Shown: positions 11,968 through 23,973 of the stretch, piece after piece
How the letters are laid out: every line of letters starts with the position of its first letter
How positions within the stretch are numbered: position 1 is the first letter of the stretch
NCBI GenBank assembly: GCA_016195815.1
Contig: JACPYX010000023.1
Coordinates: forward strand, 1 to 64,000
Length of the DNA: 64,000 bases
DNA from: Chloroflexota bacterium
GTDB lineage: Bacteria > Chloroflexota > Anaerolineae > Anaerolineales > Villigracilaceae
Direction: 5' to 3'
Notes under the pieces: generated by a model
What the model saw: only the letters and a program-made list of their open reading frames with translations
The model's database searches: none
Told to the model about the DNA's origin: nothing
Program-made: the position numbers and the translations under genes

Positions 11968-12132
11968 GTAACTTTATCCTCACACAGCTTATTCTTTATT
12001 CAAGAGCAAATAGTGAGTAAACGTAATTGGACAATAATGATGCGAATTATTGGGTTATTATATAGCAGAATTTGGTACACATCAATAACCAATTTCAAAT
12101 TCTCCCCAATAAGCCAAATGATGCTACTAGGA

Positions 12133-12172
12133 TGGTCAATGCGCCGCTCCATACAAAGCCGCGCATTGACCA
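12133..12172. promoter_or_regulatory. Perfect 12-bp inverted repeat upstream of the V-ATPase operon
   Basis: TGGTCAATGCGC-16 nt-GCGCATTGACCA; no T-run on either side. Confidence 0.6.
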
Positions 12173-12313
12173 AATCTATTTATGACTTTCGCCCTCTCAA
12201 AACAATTCGCTGCGAAAGCCCTGCTATTGAAATTATTCCCAGTGGATATAAAAAATATGCCCGTTCTGCCAGGCGGGCAATGTCGAATCGCTTCACTTGA
12301 CTTGCTATTGGTC

Positions 12314-12565
12314 TTACTCCACCTTTTCGACCACTACCGTTGCCTCGGTGATCAGCGCGGCAATCGCGCCGACAGCGGCCAGCGTGGGAGCTAGCAGCGC
12401 GCCGACCACACCGATGGTCATCGGTATTTCCATGACAACACCGCCATCTTTATTTTTAATGATGATGCGGCGAATGTTGCCTTCATGGACAAGTTTCTTG
12501 ATTCTGGCGAGCAACTCCTCGCCGTTGACGCGGAATTCCTCGGTGCGAAATTTTTCTTCGGGCAT
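12314..12565 (-). CDS. DUF4342-like small membrane-associated protein
   Basis: MPEEKFRTEEFRVNGEELLARIKKLVHEGNIRRIIIKNKDGGVVMEIPMTIGVVGALLAP; start set to internal ATG at 12565. Confidence 0.75.
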   Translation of the reverse strand: MPEEKFRTEEFRVNGEELLARIKKLVHEGNIRRIIIKNKDGGVVMEIPMTIGVVGALLAPTLAAVGAIAALITEATVVVEKVE

Positions 12566-12575
12566 GTGAGCCTCC

Positions 12576-13148
12576 TTACTTGAACCAATTTTCATCGAGC
12601 GCAGGCCATTCATTCGATTGATCTGCGCGCTCTTTCCAGTTTTCTTTTCCGCTCCACGATTCGATCTTGATCTCATAAACCGAAGTCTGGCGCAGTTCTT
12701 TCTCGGTGACGGGGCGATAATCCCTGCCGCGTTCCATTTCGCCGAAATATTTTTCGATCAGTTTATGCAGAACGGCGGTTTGTTCCTCGGCATCTTGGAT
12801 GAATTGTGCTGTTCCAAAAACGATCACGCTCCGATATTGGAGCGAGAATTCCAGTGCGATATTGGATGGAAGCCTCCTGCCCATTTCACTTACTTCAGCG
12901 CATACTTTCGGATTCCGCTCGAGGTTGGCGCGCAGGCGGCCGGCGATGTTCGAATGGAAGATTAAACGGTGTCCGGCCTGGTCGTAGAAAAAGGTGGTGG
13001 GGTGGATGAACGGCTGATCGTCCCAGAGCGAGGCGATGTGAGCAATTTGTCCGCGATGGAGAATCTCACGAATCCAATCATCTTCGCGTTTGTATTCGGG
13101 CAGGCGTTGAAATGCGGCGGGGGGGCGGGTTGCGTAATCGCGCGGCAT
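12576..13148 (-). CDS. Pyridoxamine 5'-phosphate oxidase family protein
   Basis: IASLWDDQPFIHPTTFFYDQAGHRLIFHSNIAGRLRANLERNPKVCAEVSEMG flavin-binding split-barrel pattern. Confidence 0.85.
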   Translation of the reverse strand: MPRDYATRPPAAFQRLPEYKREDDWIREILHRGQIAHIASLWDDQPFIHPTTFFYDQAGHRLIFHSNIAGRLRANLERNPKVCAEVSEMGRRLPSNIALEFSLQYRSVIVFGTAQFIQDAEEQTAVLHKLIEKYFGEMERGRDYRPVTEKELRQTSVYEIKIESWSGKENWKERADQSNEWPALDENWFK

Positions 13149-13167
13149 GATTTGTCCTTTGTTAGAT

Positions 13168-13758
13168 TTATCGGTCGTCCACTAAAAGGCGTTTGTACCA
13201 GAGCCATTGCAGGAGCACGCCCGTAACGAAAGAAAGGATGATGAGCGCCCAGCCCCATAACAGGATTTCGCCGATTGCAAACAGTGCAAAATAAAATGCC
13301 GCGGCACTGGTCAAGCCGCCAAGTAATGCGACTTCGACCGCGATCAAATTGGCGATGCTGAAGGGTTTATCGGTTGGAGGAATGGTTGTGCCGCGCCATT
13401 TGAAGGCTGGCCTGATTTCGGGATGATGGTTGATGTAAAAATTCTTGAGCTGGTTCATTGCCTGAACGGATTCGTGCCAGGCGGCGCGCAAACGCGCAAG
13501 TTGGGCGATGGTCAGCGCGCCGAGTACCGTCAGGAAGAAAAACAGAATCGAAAATGCAACCGATACGCTTTTTAGGTTGTCGGCGGCGAATTGTGTGCCG
13601 AGAATGGCCGCCACGATGGAGCCGACCGAAACAAAGTAGAAGGATGCCACGCGCGAGCGATCTTCGTTGGCTTGAAAAACAGTGCTGGCGATGTATTCGT
13701 ATTCTGCCGTCAGAATATCATCGGGTTTTACGGCAGGATCGGATTTCGGTTTTGGCAT
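13168..13758 (-). CDS. Membrane protein of unknown function (about 4 TM)
   Basis: 196 aa with two pairs of hydrophobic segments. Confidence 0.6.
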   Translation of the reverse strand: MPKPKSDPAVKPDDILTAEYEYIASTVFQANEDRSRVASFYFVSVGSIVAAILGTQFAADNLKSVSVAFSILFFFLTVLGALTIAQLARLRAAWHESVQAMNQLKNFYINHHPEIRPAFKWRGTTIPPTDKPFSIANLIAVEVALLGGLTSAAAFYFALFAIGEILLWGWALIILSFVTGVLLQWLWYKRLLVDDR

Positions 13759-13921
13759 GTTCCCTCCATAGTAAAAAAGTCAGTCTGTGTTTGACGTGAA
13801 GCGAATTGATTTTACAATACTCGCTGTGTTTCTGTCAGCCGGCAGATAGGAAATTGGCACTTTCCCATCTATCAAGTCTCATTATATACTTAACCACTTC
13901 ATTCTGTTGCAAGAGGTTCTC

Positions 13922-15052
13922 ATGAGTACTGTTCAACTCGTTGACACAAACAACAAAGCGCACATTAAACAGTTCGTCGAGTTTTATTATGACCTCTACA
14001 AAGATTGCCCGCAGTGGGTGCCGCCGCTTTATATTGATGCTTATCTTCCGCTCAACCGAAAGAAACATCCCTTCTTCGAACATTCAGAAGCCGATTTCTT
14101 CCTGGCTTTACGCAACGGCAAAGTGATGGGACGGATTTGCGTTGGGGAAAATAAACTCTTCAACCAATACCATAAAACGAAGAAGGCCCAATTTTATTTT
14201 TTCGATTGCGTTGACGATCTTGAAGTCGCCAGGGATCTTTTCAATGCCGCGTTTGATTGGGCGCGTCAACGCGGACTGGACAGCGTGATCGGTCCGAAAG
14301 GCCTTTCCCCGTTTGACGGCTACGGCGTCCTGATTGAAGGTTATGGGCATCGCCAGATGATGACGATGATGAATTACAACTACCCATATTATCAAAAATT
14401 GATCGAAGCGCTTGGCTTTGAAAAAGAAGTGGATTTTGTCTCTTGCTATTTGCCGTCAGACGCCTTCAAAATTCCCGAACGTGTCGAACGCATCGCCAGA
14501 CGCGTCATGGAACGCGGCAAACTGTCCGTCAAAAATTTCAAGAGTAAAAAAGAATTGGTAAGTTGGGCACAGCGCATCGGCGAGACTTATAACAGGACAT
14601 TCATCAACAACTGGGAATATTATCCGTTTACGCAGGGCGACATTGATTATGCCGTGCAGAACGTATTTATGGTCGCAGATCATCGCCTGATCAAACTCAT
14701 CATGCACGGCGATGACATTGTCGGATTTTTGTTCGCTTTCCCAGACGTGTCCGCCGCGCTCCAACGCGCCAAAGGCCGTCTTTTTCCATTTGGGATTTTT
14801 GATTTACTGATCGAGATGAAGCGCACCACAACCGTTTCCGGCAATGGCATGGGCGTTTTGCCGGAATTCCAAGGTACAGGCGGAAACGCTTTGCTCTATT
14901 ATGAAATGGGCAAAACCATGCTGGATTTCAAGCAGTTCAAGTTTGTTGAAATGACTCAGGTGGCCGAGACAACTCACCAGATGCGCGCAGATTTAAAAAA
15001 CCTGAACGGCGTGGAATATAAAAATCATCGCGTATATCGAAAGGCGATCTAA
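13922..15052 (+). CDS. GNAT-like protein of unknown function
   Basis: N-acetyltransferase-like pattern GRICVGENKLFNQYH... and GVLPEFQGTGGNALLYYEMGKTM; start moved to ATG 13922. Confidence 0.65.
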   Translation: MSTVQLVDTNNKAHIKQFVEFYYDLYKDCPQWVPPLYIDAYLPLNRKKHPFFEHSEADFFLALRNGKVMGRICVGENKLFNQYHKTKKAQFYFFDCVDDLEVARDLFNAAFDWARQRGLDSVIGPKGLSPFDGYGVLIEGYGHRQMMTMMNYNYPYYQKLIEALGFEKEVDFVSCYLPSDAFKIPERVERIARRVMERGKLSVKNFKSKKELVSWAQRIGETYNRTFINNWEYYPFTQGDIDYAVQNVFMVADHRLIKLIMHGDDIVGFLFAFPDVSAALQRAKGRLFPFGIFDLLIEMKRTTTVSGNGMGVLPEFQGTGGNALLYYEMGKTMLDFKQFKFVEMTQVAETTHQMRADLKNLNGVEYKNHRVYRKAI

Positions 15053-15060
15053 GCAAACAA

Positions 15061-15097
15061 AAAAATCCCCGCTCATTTCTGGGCGGGGATTTTTTGT
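15061..15097. terminator. Bidirectional rho-independent terminator
   Basis: AAAAATCCCCGCtcatttctGGGCGGGGATTTTTT between convergent genes. Confidence 0.9.
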
Positions 15098-15106
15098 CAT
15101 GTGAGT

Positions 15107-15316
15107 TTAGAGCGGAACCACGTTGGCGGCCTGAGGCCCTTTCGGACCTTGCTCTACCGTGAACTCCACCTTTTGGCCTTCCACGAGCTTGCGGAAACCG
15201 TCGCTCTGGATGGCCGAATAGTGGACGAACACGTCAGGGCCGCCATCGCGGGAGAGAAAGCCATAGCCCTTCTCCGCATTGAACCACTTGACCGTTCCGG
15301 TGATACGTTCGGACAT
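15107..15316 (-). CDS. Cold-shock domain protein
   Basis: [37 protein letters not shown]...[10 protein letters not shown]. Confidence 0.96.
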   Translation of the reverse strand: MSERITGTVKWFNAEKGYGFLSRDGGPDVFVHYSAIQSDGFRKLVEGQKVEFTVEQGPKGPQAANVVPL

Positions 15317-15410
15317 TGTTTTTGCCTCCTTCTGGCAAAAGAAAAAAATGGTGATGATGTCGCACGTCCATCGGATGATCAAGCAAAATGGCCCACCAGT
15401 TCATCAGGGC

Positions 15411-15434
15411 ATTTCGTTCTTGTTCCAACGAAAT
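15411..15434 (-). promoter_or_regulatory. Hairpin in the 5' region of the cold-shock gene
   Basis: ATTTCGTTcttgttccAACGAAAT, perfect 8-bp stem. Confidence 0.4.
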
Positions 15435-15544
15435 CGTACTGGCATCTTACAAATGCCGATGATAAATGCTATTTTATAAACCGTCAAGATTTTCATCTGG
15501 CTCTCATTTGTTTATATCTCATGGCTTTGGCAAAATCAGAGAAT

Positions 15545-15650
15545 GAACCGCGAAGCTCACAAAGAGCGCGAAGATTTCCTTTTTTTCTTGGCGTATTTTG
15601 CGCCCTTCGCGGTAAAAAATGAGAAAAGGGTGGAATTCGCCATGATCCTT
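15545..15650. repeat. Dispersed imperfect palindromic repeat, copy 1
   Basis: GAACCGCGAAGctcacaaagagcgcgaagatttcctttttttcttggcgtattttgcgccCTTCGCGGT then AAAAATGAGAAAAGGGTGGAATTC. Confidence 0.75.
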
Positions 15651-15716
15651 GAGTAAGCCTAATGTTTACCCCTTGCGATGCCTTCTGCCTGAGATATAAT
15701 CAGCGGCGGAGTCAAC

Positions 15717-16817
15717 ATGCCTGCAATTTACCCATTCACTGCCATCGTTGGACAGGAGCGCATGAGACGTGCGCTCATTCTTAATGCCGTAGATACCCGC
15801 ATCGGCGGCGTATTGATTCGCGGCGAACGCGGAACGGCCAAATCCACCGCGGCGCGTTCGCTGGCGGCTTTGCTGCCGCAAGTCAAAGTTGTACAGGATT
15901 GCCGCTTCGGCTGCGACCCGGATAAGCCCGGCACATGGTGTACTGAATGTAAGGAACGCTACGCAACAGGCAAGAAAGACTTGCCTTTTCACCAGCGCAC
16001 CACACCCTTTGTTAATTTGCCCGTCTCTGCAACGGAAGACCGCGTGGTTGGCACGCTCGACATCGAACAGGCCATTCAAAAGGGCGAGCGACATTTCGAG
16101 CCGGGCGTGCTGGCCAATGCCAACCGCGGACTTTTATACATTGACGAGGTGAATCTGCTCGACGATCATGTCGTGGACGTTTTGCTGGATTCTGCCGCGA
16201 TGGGCGTGAACGTTGTTGAGCGCGAGGGCATCTCCTTCTCGCATCCGGCCCGTTTCATTCTGGTCGGGACGATGAATCCTGAAGAAGGCGAGCTTCGTCC
16301 TCAACTGCTGGATCGCTTCGCGCTGTCGGTGGATATTGTCGGAATTCGTGAGGCGCGCGAACGCGTCACCATTATGGAACGCAACCTTTCGTTCGAGCGC
16401 GATCCGGAAGCATTCCGCAAGGAATGGTTGTCGAAGGAGGCTGAACTCTCGAAGCAGATCGGGCTTGGGCGCGAGTTGGTAGATCAAGTCACATATACCA
16501 GCCGCGACCTGCTTTCGATTGCCGCGCTGACTTCTTCTCTCAATGTCGATGGTCACCGCGCCGACCTTGTAATTCTCAAAGCCGCGCGCGCGCAGGCCGC
16601 CTTTGAAGGCCGCGTCAAGATCAACGATCACGATATCGCTCTGGCCGCCGAGCTGGCGCTTCCGCACCGCATTAAACGCTCGCCGTTCCAGCAGGCCGAG
16701 ATCACGTCGGACCAGTTGCAAGAGCGCATCGAACAGCTGGCCGGCCAATCGGTCCCGAGCGAAGCGGAAGATGATTCCGAGTCTGAAAAAGGCAAACCCG
16801 AGGAAAAAAAAACTTAA
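15717..16817 (+). CDS. chlI: Magnesium/cobalt chelatase ATPase subunit (ChlI/BchI-like), zero-frame product
   Basis: GERGTAKSTAARSLAALLP Walker A, LLYIDEVNLLDDH Walker B, NPEEGELRPQLLDRF. Confidence 0.93.
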   Translation: MPAIYPFTAIVGQERMRRALILNAVDTRIGGVLIRGERGTAKSTAARSLAALLPQVKVVQDCRFGCDPDKPGTWCTECKERYATGKKDLPFHQRTTPFVNLPVSATEDRVVGTLDIEQAIQKGERHFEPGVLANANRGLLYIDEVNLLDDHVVDVLLDSAAMGVNVVEREGISFSHPARFILVGTMNPEEGELRPQLLDRFALSVDIVGIREARERVTIMERNLSFERDPEAFRKEWLSKEAELSKQIGLGRELVDQVTYTSRDLLSIAALTSSLNVDGHRADLVILKAARAQAAFEGRVKINDHDIALAAELALPHRIKRSPFQQAEITSDQLQERIEQLAGQSVPSEAEDDSESEKGKPEEKKT

Positions 16818-16837
16818 AACTGGAAGATGAAGTCCAG
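16805..16837 (+). promoter_or_regulatory. Candidate -1 ribosomal frameshift site
   Basis: A_AAA_AAA heptamer (16805-16811) in an A9 run, zero-frame UAA at 16815, CTGGA-8nt-TCCAG hairpin at 16820-16837; -1 frame continues into the VWA domain ORF. Confidence 0.6.
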
Positions 16838-16867
16838 GAAAATGAACAACAAGGACAGCCAGAGCCA

Positions 16868-17773
16868 ATGCCTCAGGATGTCTTCGCGCATACGGATGCC
16901 AACTGGTGGGAGGGCGGGCAGAAGATTAAGCCCGGCGAGGCTTTCAGGCCGCGCAAATTAAATACGCCGCTCGATAAGTTGGCGCGCAGGCACGCAGGCC
17001 GCCGTTCGCTGACCAAGACCGAGCGCAAACACGGACGTTACATCAAGGCGCGTCCGGCTGGGAACAAAACCGATGACATTGCGTTCGACGCCACTTTGCG
17101 CGCGGCTGCGCCCTTTCAAAAGCAACGCGTCGAAAAACGCAAGCGGCTGGCTTTTGCCATCGAACGCGGCGACCTGCAGCGCAAGATCCGCGTCAAGCGT
17201 GTGGCGAATCTGGTTTTATTTTTGGTTGATGCTTCGTGGTCTATGGCGGTAGCCGAACGCATGAACGCCACGAAGGGCGCCATCCTTTCGCTGTTGACGG
17301 ATGCCTATCAACGCCGCGACCGCGTGGGCCTGATCGTTTTTCAAAAAGATCGCGCCACATTGATTTTGCCGCCTACGAACTCCGTTCAACTTGCCCAGCG
17401 CGCGTTGGTGGATATTCCCGTCGGCGGCAAGACTCCGCTTTCGGCGGGATTGCTTATGGCCGCTGACGTTTTGCAGCACGAAAAATATTCCCATCCGGAT
17501 GTAGAGCCGCTTCTGATCGTTCTGACCGATGGGGCGGGCAACGTTTCAATTGGCACTCTGCCGCCCCAGGAAGAATCCTACCGCTTCGCCGAATTGATCG
17601 CGCACGAAAAAGTGAAGAGCGTGGTCATCAACATGGAGCACGCTGCCTTCGATCAGGGACTGGCGCAAAATCTCGCCGAGCATTTGAAAGCTCCATGTTA
17701 CGCCTTGAGCGAATTGAAGGCCGAGAATTTGTATCACGCGGTGCGAAATGAGATGTCAGGAGGAAAGAAGTAA
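16868..17773 (+). CDS. chlD: Chelatase VWA domain portion (ChlD/BchD-like); open frame extends upstream to the frameshift site
   Basis: VLFLVDASWSMAVAERMNATKGAILSLLTDAYQRRDRVGLIVF; LIVLTDGAGNVS. Confidence 0.9.
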   Translation: MPQDVFAHTDANWWEGGQKIKPGEAFRPRKLNTPLDKLARRHAGRRSLTKTERKHGRYIKARPAGNKTDDIAFDATLRAAAPFQKQRVEKRKRLAFAIERGDLQRKIRVKRVANLVLFLVDASWSMAVAERMNATKGAILSLLTDAYQRRDRVGLIVFQKDRATLILPPTNSVQLAQRALVDIPVGGKTPLSAGLLMAADVLQHEKYSHPDVEPLLIVLTDGAGNVSIGTLPPQEESYRFAELIAHEKVKSVVINMEHAAFDQGLAQNLAEHLKAPCYALSELKAENLYHAVRNEMSGGKK

Positions 17774-17812
17774 TCAGCTTCGATAACAAAATATCTGATT
17801 GTCAGTTTGTCT

Positions 17813-17850
17813 ATAAAAAAGTGAGAGCCCACTGTGATGAGTGGTCTCTC
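17813..17850 (-). terminator. Terminator of the tRNA-Ser transcript
   Basis: Minus strand GAGAGACCACTcatcacAGTGGGCTCTCACTTTTTT. Confidence 0.65.
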
Positions 17851-17898
17851 GTCAGGGCAAACTTCTCATGTGGTTATAGCTTAAGTTTGTCCATCAGC

Positions 17899-17984
17899 GG
17901 AGAGGGCGGGATTTGAACCCGCGAACCCTTGCAGGTTACACGCTTTCCAAGCGTGCGCGCTAAGCCAGACTACGCGACCTCTCC
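17899..17984 (-). tRNA. tRNA-Ser(GGA)
   Basis: Reverse complement GGAGAGGTCGCGTAGTCTGGCTTAGCGCGCACGCTTGGAAAGCGTG...GGTTCGCGGGTTCAAATCCCGCCCTCTCC; 7-bp acceptor, long variable arm, anticodon GGA. Confidence 0.95.
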
Positions 17985-18083
17985 AGTAAAGCGGGCAGAT
18001 TATACCAGAAATTTTTGAGCGAAAAGATTTGTTAGACAGCACTCCAACTGCTGTCTAACGTGTACGCTGCATTTGTTATTTTG

Positions 18084-19226
18084 CTAACGCTTTTTGGCCG
18101 TCTCGACCTGAACTTCGCGCGGTTCCAACATTCCCCAGCGGCCTGCGCCCATGTAGAGAATATCCAGGATCAGATCGTTGTAGCCAATATCTTCGGCTTT
18201 GGCTTGCAGACAGAGATCGCTATAGTCGGGAGTCAAGCCGGGCAGGGTATTGATTTCAATCAAGCGTGGATTGCCTTCTGCATCCAGGCGAATGTCTGTG
18301 CGTGAAATGTCCAAAGCGCCGAGTAGAACGTGAGCGCGCCATGCAAGATAGTGAAGTTTCTTGCCGAGTTCGGGCTCGACTTCTGCCGGGCAAAAGTAGC
18401 CAGGCGCGCCATCCTCGCCCACGGCCTTCGATTTCGATGCGTTGCTATAGACACCGGGTGTCACGGAGCGGCTGCTGTCCAATTCCAAAATGGGGAAGCG
18501 ATGAAAGCCATCCTTCTCGTACCATTCTGGATGGCGGCTGTATAGTTTTATATCAGCTCGCCCCATGATACCGACCGTAAACTCACGCCCCGGCAGGAAG
18601 GTCTCAACCAGGGCTGGCTGTTGATAGGTGTTGATCACCCAGCAAACCCGTTCGCGTAGTTCCTTTTCGGTTTTGACAATGGCGTTTAGATCCACGCCCA
18701 TGCCAGTTCCTTCTCGGGCAGGTTTAACGAAGAGTGGAAACTTAAGCTCGGGGCGAAGCGCCTCGTCCCCGATGTAAAACTCCTGAAACGGCGCGACCGG
18801 CAAACGTCTATCGCGCCAGATGCGTTTGGTCAGAGTTTTGTCGAGCGAAATTGCATTGGTTAATACGCGTGAACCGGTGTACGGAATCTGCATCATTTCC
18901 AATAAGGCAGGGATTTGCGCTTCGCGGGCGTCTCCGCCAAGCCCTTCGGCGATATTGAAACAAATATCAGGTTTGTTTTCTCGGAGGGTAAACGGGAGAG
19001 TATCGTCGGCCATGAGAAAAATCGATTCGTGACCGTCGGTTTCGATTGCGGAACGAATATGGTTGATCGTCTCTATGTGGTCGAAATCAGCGAATGCATC
19101 TGGCGGCACGCCTTCAGGTTTGGGCTGGCGTTCATCTTTGATGTTGGCCAATACTGCCACTTTCCAAAAACGTTTCATGCGACGACTGGGAGGCTGGTCG
19201 TTGTCCGGCTCCTTGACAGTGTTCAT
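18084..19226 (-). CDS. D-alanine-D-alanine ligase-like ATP-grasp protein
   Basis: FPLFVKPAREGTGMGVDLNAIV; LDISRTDIRLDAEGNPRLIEINTLPGLTP. Confidence 0.85.
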   Translation of the reverse strand: MNTVKEPDNDQPPSRRMKRFWKVAVLANIKDERQPKPEGVPPDAFADFDHIETINHIRSAIETDGHESIFLMADDTLPFTLRENKPDICFNIAEGLGGDAREAQIPALLEMMQIPYTGSRVLTNAISLDKTLTKRIWRDRRLPVAPFQEFYIGDEALRPELKFPLFVKPAREGTGMGVDLNAIVKTEKELRERVCWVINTYQQPALVETFLPGREFTVGIMGRADIKLYSRHPEWYEKDGFHRFPILELDSSRSVTPGVYSNASKSKAVGEDGAPGYFCPAEVEPELGKKLHYLAWRAHVLLGALDISRTDIRLDAEGNPRLIEINTLPGLTPDYSDLCLQAKAEDIGYNDLILDILYMGAGRWGMLEPREVQVETAKKR

Positions 19227-19432
19227 CGTTGCTCCTTTGAATGAAAATTCAAGAGTTTAGTATATAACAATACTCTAAGATTTCAAGAGGTAGGTTAGGC
19301 TTTTCTTATGTGAGCATCCACTATGAGGAAAATAAGTTTCCGCGACCATTAAATGAGCCGATGATATTTGTAACTAGACAAGTGTAGTGCTTTCAGGTAT
19401 CATTGCGGCGATTGTAACCATTTACACATACG

Positions 19433-19455
19433 CCCGGATAAGACCCTTATCCGGG
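19433..19455 (+). promoter_or_regulatory. Perfect hairpin in the leader of the F1 gene cluster
   Basis: CCCGGATAAGacCCTTATCCGGG followed by TTCTTG. Confidence 0.55.
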
Positions 19456-19511
19456 TTCTTGTACGTAATTGAAACTACGTTGTTGCGAGGAGCGTTTTAC
19501 GCGACGAAGCA

Positions 19512-21203
19512 ATGACAAATCCCGTGGAGGCGAAAGAAATGACGGATTTGATCAAGCAAATCACTAGCGATTTGCAAAAACAGATTGAGGGATTTACACC
19601 TGAAATCGGCATCAGCGACATCGGTATCGTGTTGGAAGCCGGGGACGGTATTGCGCGCGTGCAGGGGTTGGCAAATGTGCAGGCGCAGGAATTGGTTCAA
19701 TTTTCTAATGGCGTGATTGGAACAGCCTTCAACCTGGAAAAAGACAGTGTCGGCGTGATTATCATGGGCGATTATGCCGGAATTATCGAAGGCATGACCG
19801 TTCGCGCGACTGGACGTATTGCTTCAGTGCCAGTGGGGGACGCCTTGATCGGCCGCGTGGTCAACGCGCTAGGCGAGCCGGTTGATGGCAAAGGTCCGAT
19901 CGCGACAACCGGTTTTCGCCCGATTGAACGCATTGCGCCGGGCGTGGTCCAGCGCCAGGATGTGGATACCCCGGTCCAGACTGGCATCAAGTCCATTGAC
20001 GCCATGATCCCGGTTGGACGCGGCCAGCGTGAACTCATCATCGGCGACCGCCAAACCGGCAAGACCGCCATCGCAATTGATACGATTATCAATCAAAAAG
20101 GCAAAGACCTGGTTTGCATCTATGTGGCGATTGGTCAGAAGAAAGCTGCAGTCGCCCGCACGGTTGGCATTCTCGAACGCGCCGGCGCAATGGACAATAC
20201 CATCATCGTTGTGGCGGCTGCGGACGAATCAGCCGCTCTTCAATATATTGCTCCTTACTCCGGTTGTGCTATTGGCGAAGAGTTCATGGAAACCGGACGT
20301 GACGCGCTTGTCATTTACGATGACCTCTCCAAACACGCCTGGGCATATCGCCAGGTTTCTTTGCTTTTGCGCCGCCCGCCCGGACGCGAAGCGTATCCCG
20401 GCGATGTGTTCTATCTTCACTCCCGCCTGCTCGAGCGCGCCGCGCGACTCGCGAACAAATACGTTATTGTGAAGAAAGATTATCAGGACGCGTTTGCATC
20501 CGAGTCCGATGGCGTGGACAACAAAGTCTATGCCGGGCCTATTTCCAAAGACCAGGCTGAAGAAGCCCGCAAAGAAATGAAAGATGCTGACAATTACAAG
20601 ATTGTCAAAGTCAAAAACACGGGCGGTTCGCTCACTGCGCTGCCTATCATCGAGACTTTGCTTGGCGATGTTTCTGCATATATTCCCACAAATGTTATTT
20701 CGATTACCGACGGCCAGATCTATCTTGAGTCGAACCTCTTCAATGCAGGCATTCGCCCGGCGGTGAACGTGGGCATCTCGGTCTCCCGCGTGGGCGGCGA
20801 TGCGCAGACCAAAGCCATGAAGCAGGTGGCCGGACGTTTGCGCCTCGACATGGCCGCTTATCGCGAGTTGGCCGCCTTTGCTTTGATGGCATCTGATCTC
20901 GATAAAGCCACCCAATCCCAATTGAGCCGCGGCCAGCGTATGCAGGAAATCCTCAAACAACCGCAATATTCTCCTATGTCCCTTCCTGATCAAGTCATTG
21001 CGATGTATGCCGGCACGAATGGGTATGCCGATCTGGTCCCCGTTGAGAAGATGGCGCAATGGCAGAACGACATGTTGCGCTATATGGAAGCCTCCCATCC
21101 TGAAATTGCCAAAGATATCGTCGAAAAGAAAATGATCACGGACGATAACCGTGCAAAACTTACAAAAGCGTTGGACGCCTTCCGCACTGGCTGGCAGGTA
21201 TAA
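19512..21203 (+). CDS. atpA: F-type ATP synthase subunit alpha
   Basis: [58 protein letters not shown]. Confidence 0.98.
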   Translation: MTNPVEAKEMTDLIKQITSDLQKQIEGFTPEIGISDIGIVLEAGDGIARVQGLANVQAQELVQFSNGVIGTAFNLEKDSVGVIIMGDYAGIIEGMTVRATGRIASVPVGDALIGRVVNALGEPVDGKGPIATTGFRPIERIAPGVVQRQDVDTPVQTGIKSIDAMIPVGRGQRELIIGDRQTGKTAIAIDTIINQKGKDLVCIYVAIGQKKAAVARTVGILERAGAMDNTIIVVAAADESAALQYIAPYSGCAIGEEFMETGRDALVIYDDLSKHAWAYRQVSLLLRRPPGREAYPGDVFYLHSRLLERAARLANKYVIVKKDYQDAFASESDGVDNKVYAGPISKDQAEEARKEMKDADNYKIVKVKNTGGSLTALPIIETLLGDVSAYIPTNVISITDGQIYLESNLFNAGIRPAVNVGISVSRVGGDAQTKAMKQVAGRLRLDMAAYRELAAFALMASDLDKATQSQLSRGQRMQEILKQPQYSPMSLPDQVIAMYAGTNGYADLVPVEKMAQWQNDMLRYMEASHPEIAKDIVEKKMITDDNRAKLTKALDAFRTGWQV

Positions 21204-21206
21204 CCT

Positions 21207-23514
<2,308 letters not shown>

Positions 23515-23530
23515 CGATTTAGGAATAAAG

Positions 23531-23968
23531 ATGCCGATCCGTTGTGAAATTGTTTCTCAAGACCGAACTGTCTTTCAGGGCGATGTAGATATCGTTGTCC
23601 TGCCGGGCGCGGGAGGCGAGATGGGTATTTTGCCGCACCATGCCCCGGTATTGACCACGCTTAAATATGGCGTAGTCAAAGTTCGCCGCGGCGGGAAAGA
23701 GGATGTTTTTGCAGTAGCAGGCGGCGTGGCCGAAGTCCAGCCCGAGATCGTGACTATTCTGGCGGACGCGGCTGAGAACGTCGAGGAAATTGACACAGCT
23801 CGCGCCGAAACCGCAAAACGACATGCCGAGGAACTATTGGCAAAAGGAATTCCCGCTGATACATCTGACAAATACCTGGCTATTGAAGCGGCCTTGCGGC
23901 GCTCCAACCTGCGCCTTGATGCTGCTCGTCGTTATCGCAAAGGCAACACCCATTACACAGAAAAGTAG
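23531..23968 (+). CDS. atpC: F-type ATP synthase subunit epsilon
   Basis: MPIRCEIVSQDRTVFQGDVDIVVLPGAGGEMGILPHHAPVLTTLKYG. Confidence 0.96.
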   Translation: MPIRCEIVSQDRTVFQGDVDIVVLPGAGGEMGILPHHAPVLTTLKYGVVKVRRGGKEDVFAVAGGVAEVQPEIVTILADAAENVEEIDTARAETAKRHAEELLAKGIPADTSDKYLAIEAALRRSNLRLDAARRYRKGNTHYTEK

Positions 23969-23973
23969 ATATA

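Noticed and set aside
16134-16868. 244-aa minus-strand ORF opposite the chelatase gene
   Set aside because: Shadow ORF antisense to conserved AAA+ coding sequence
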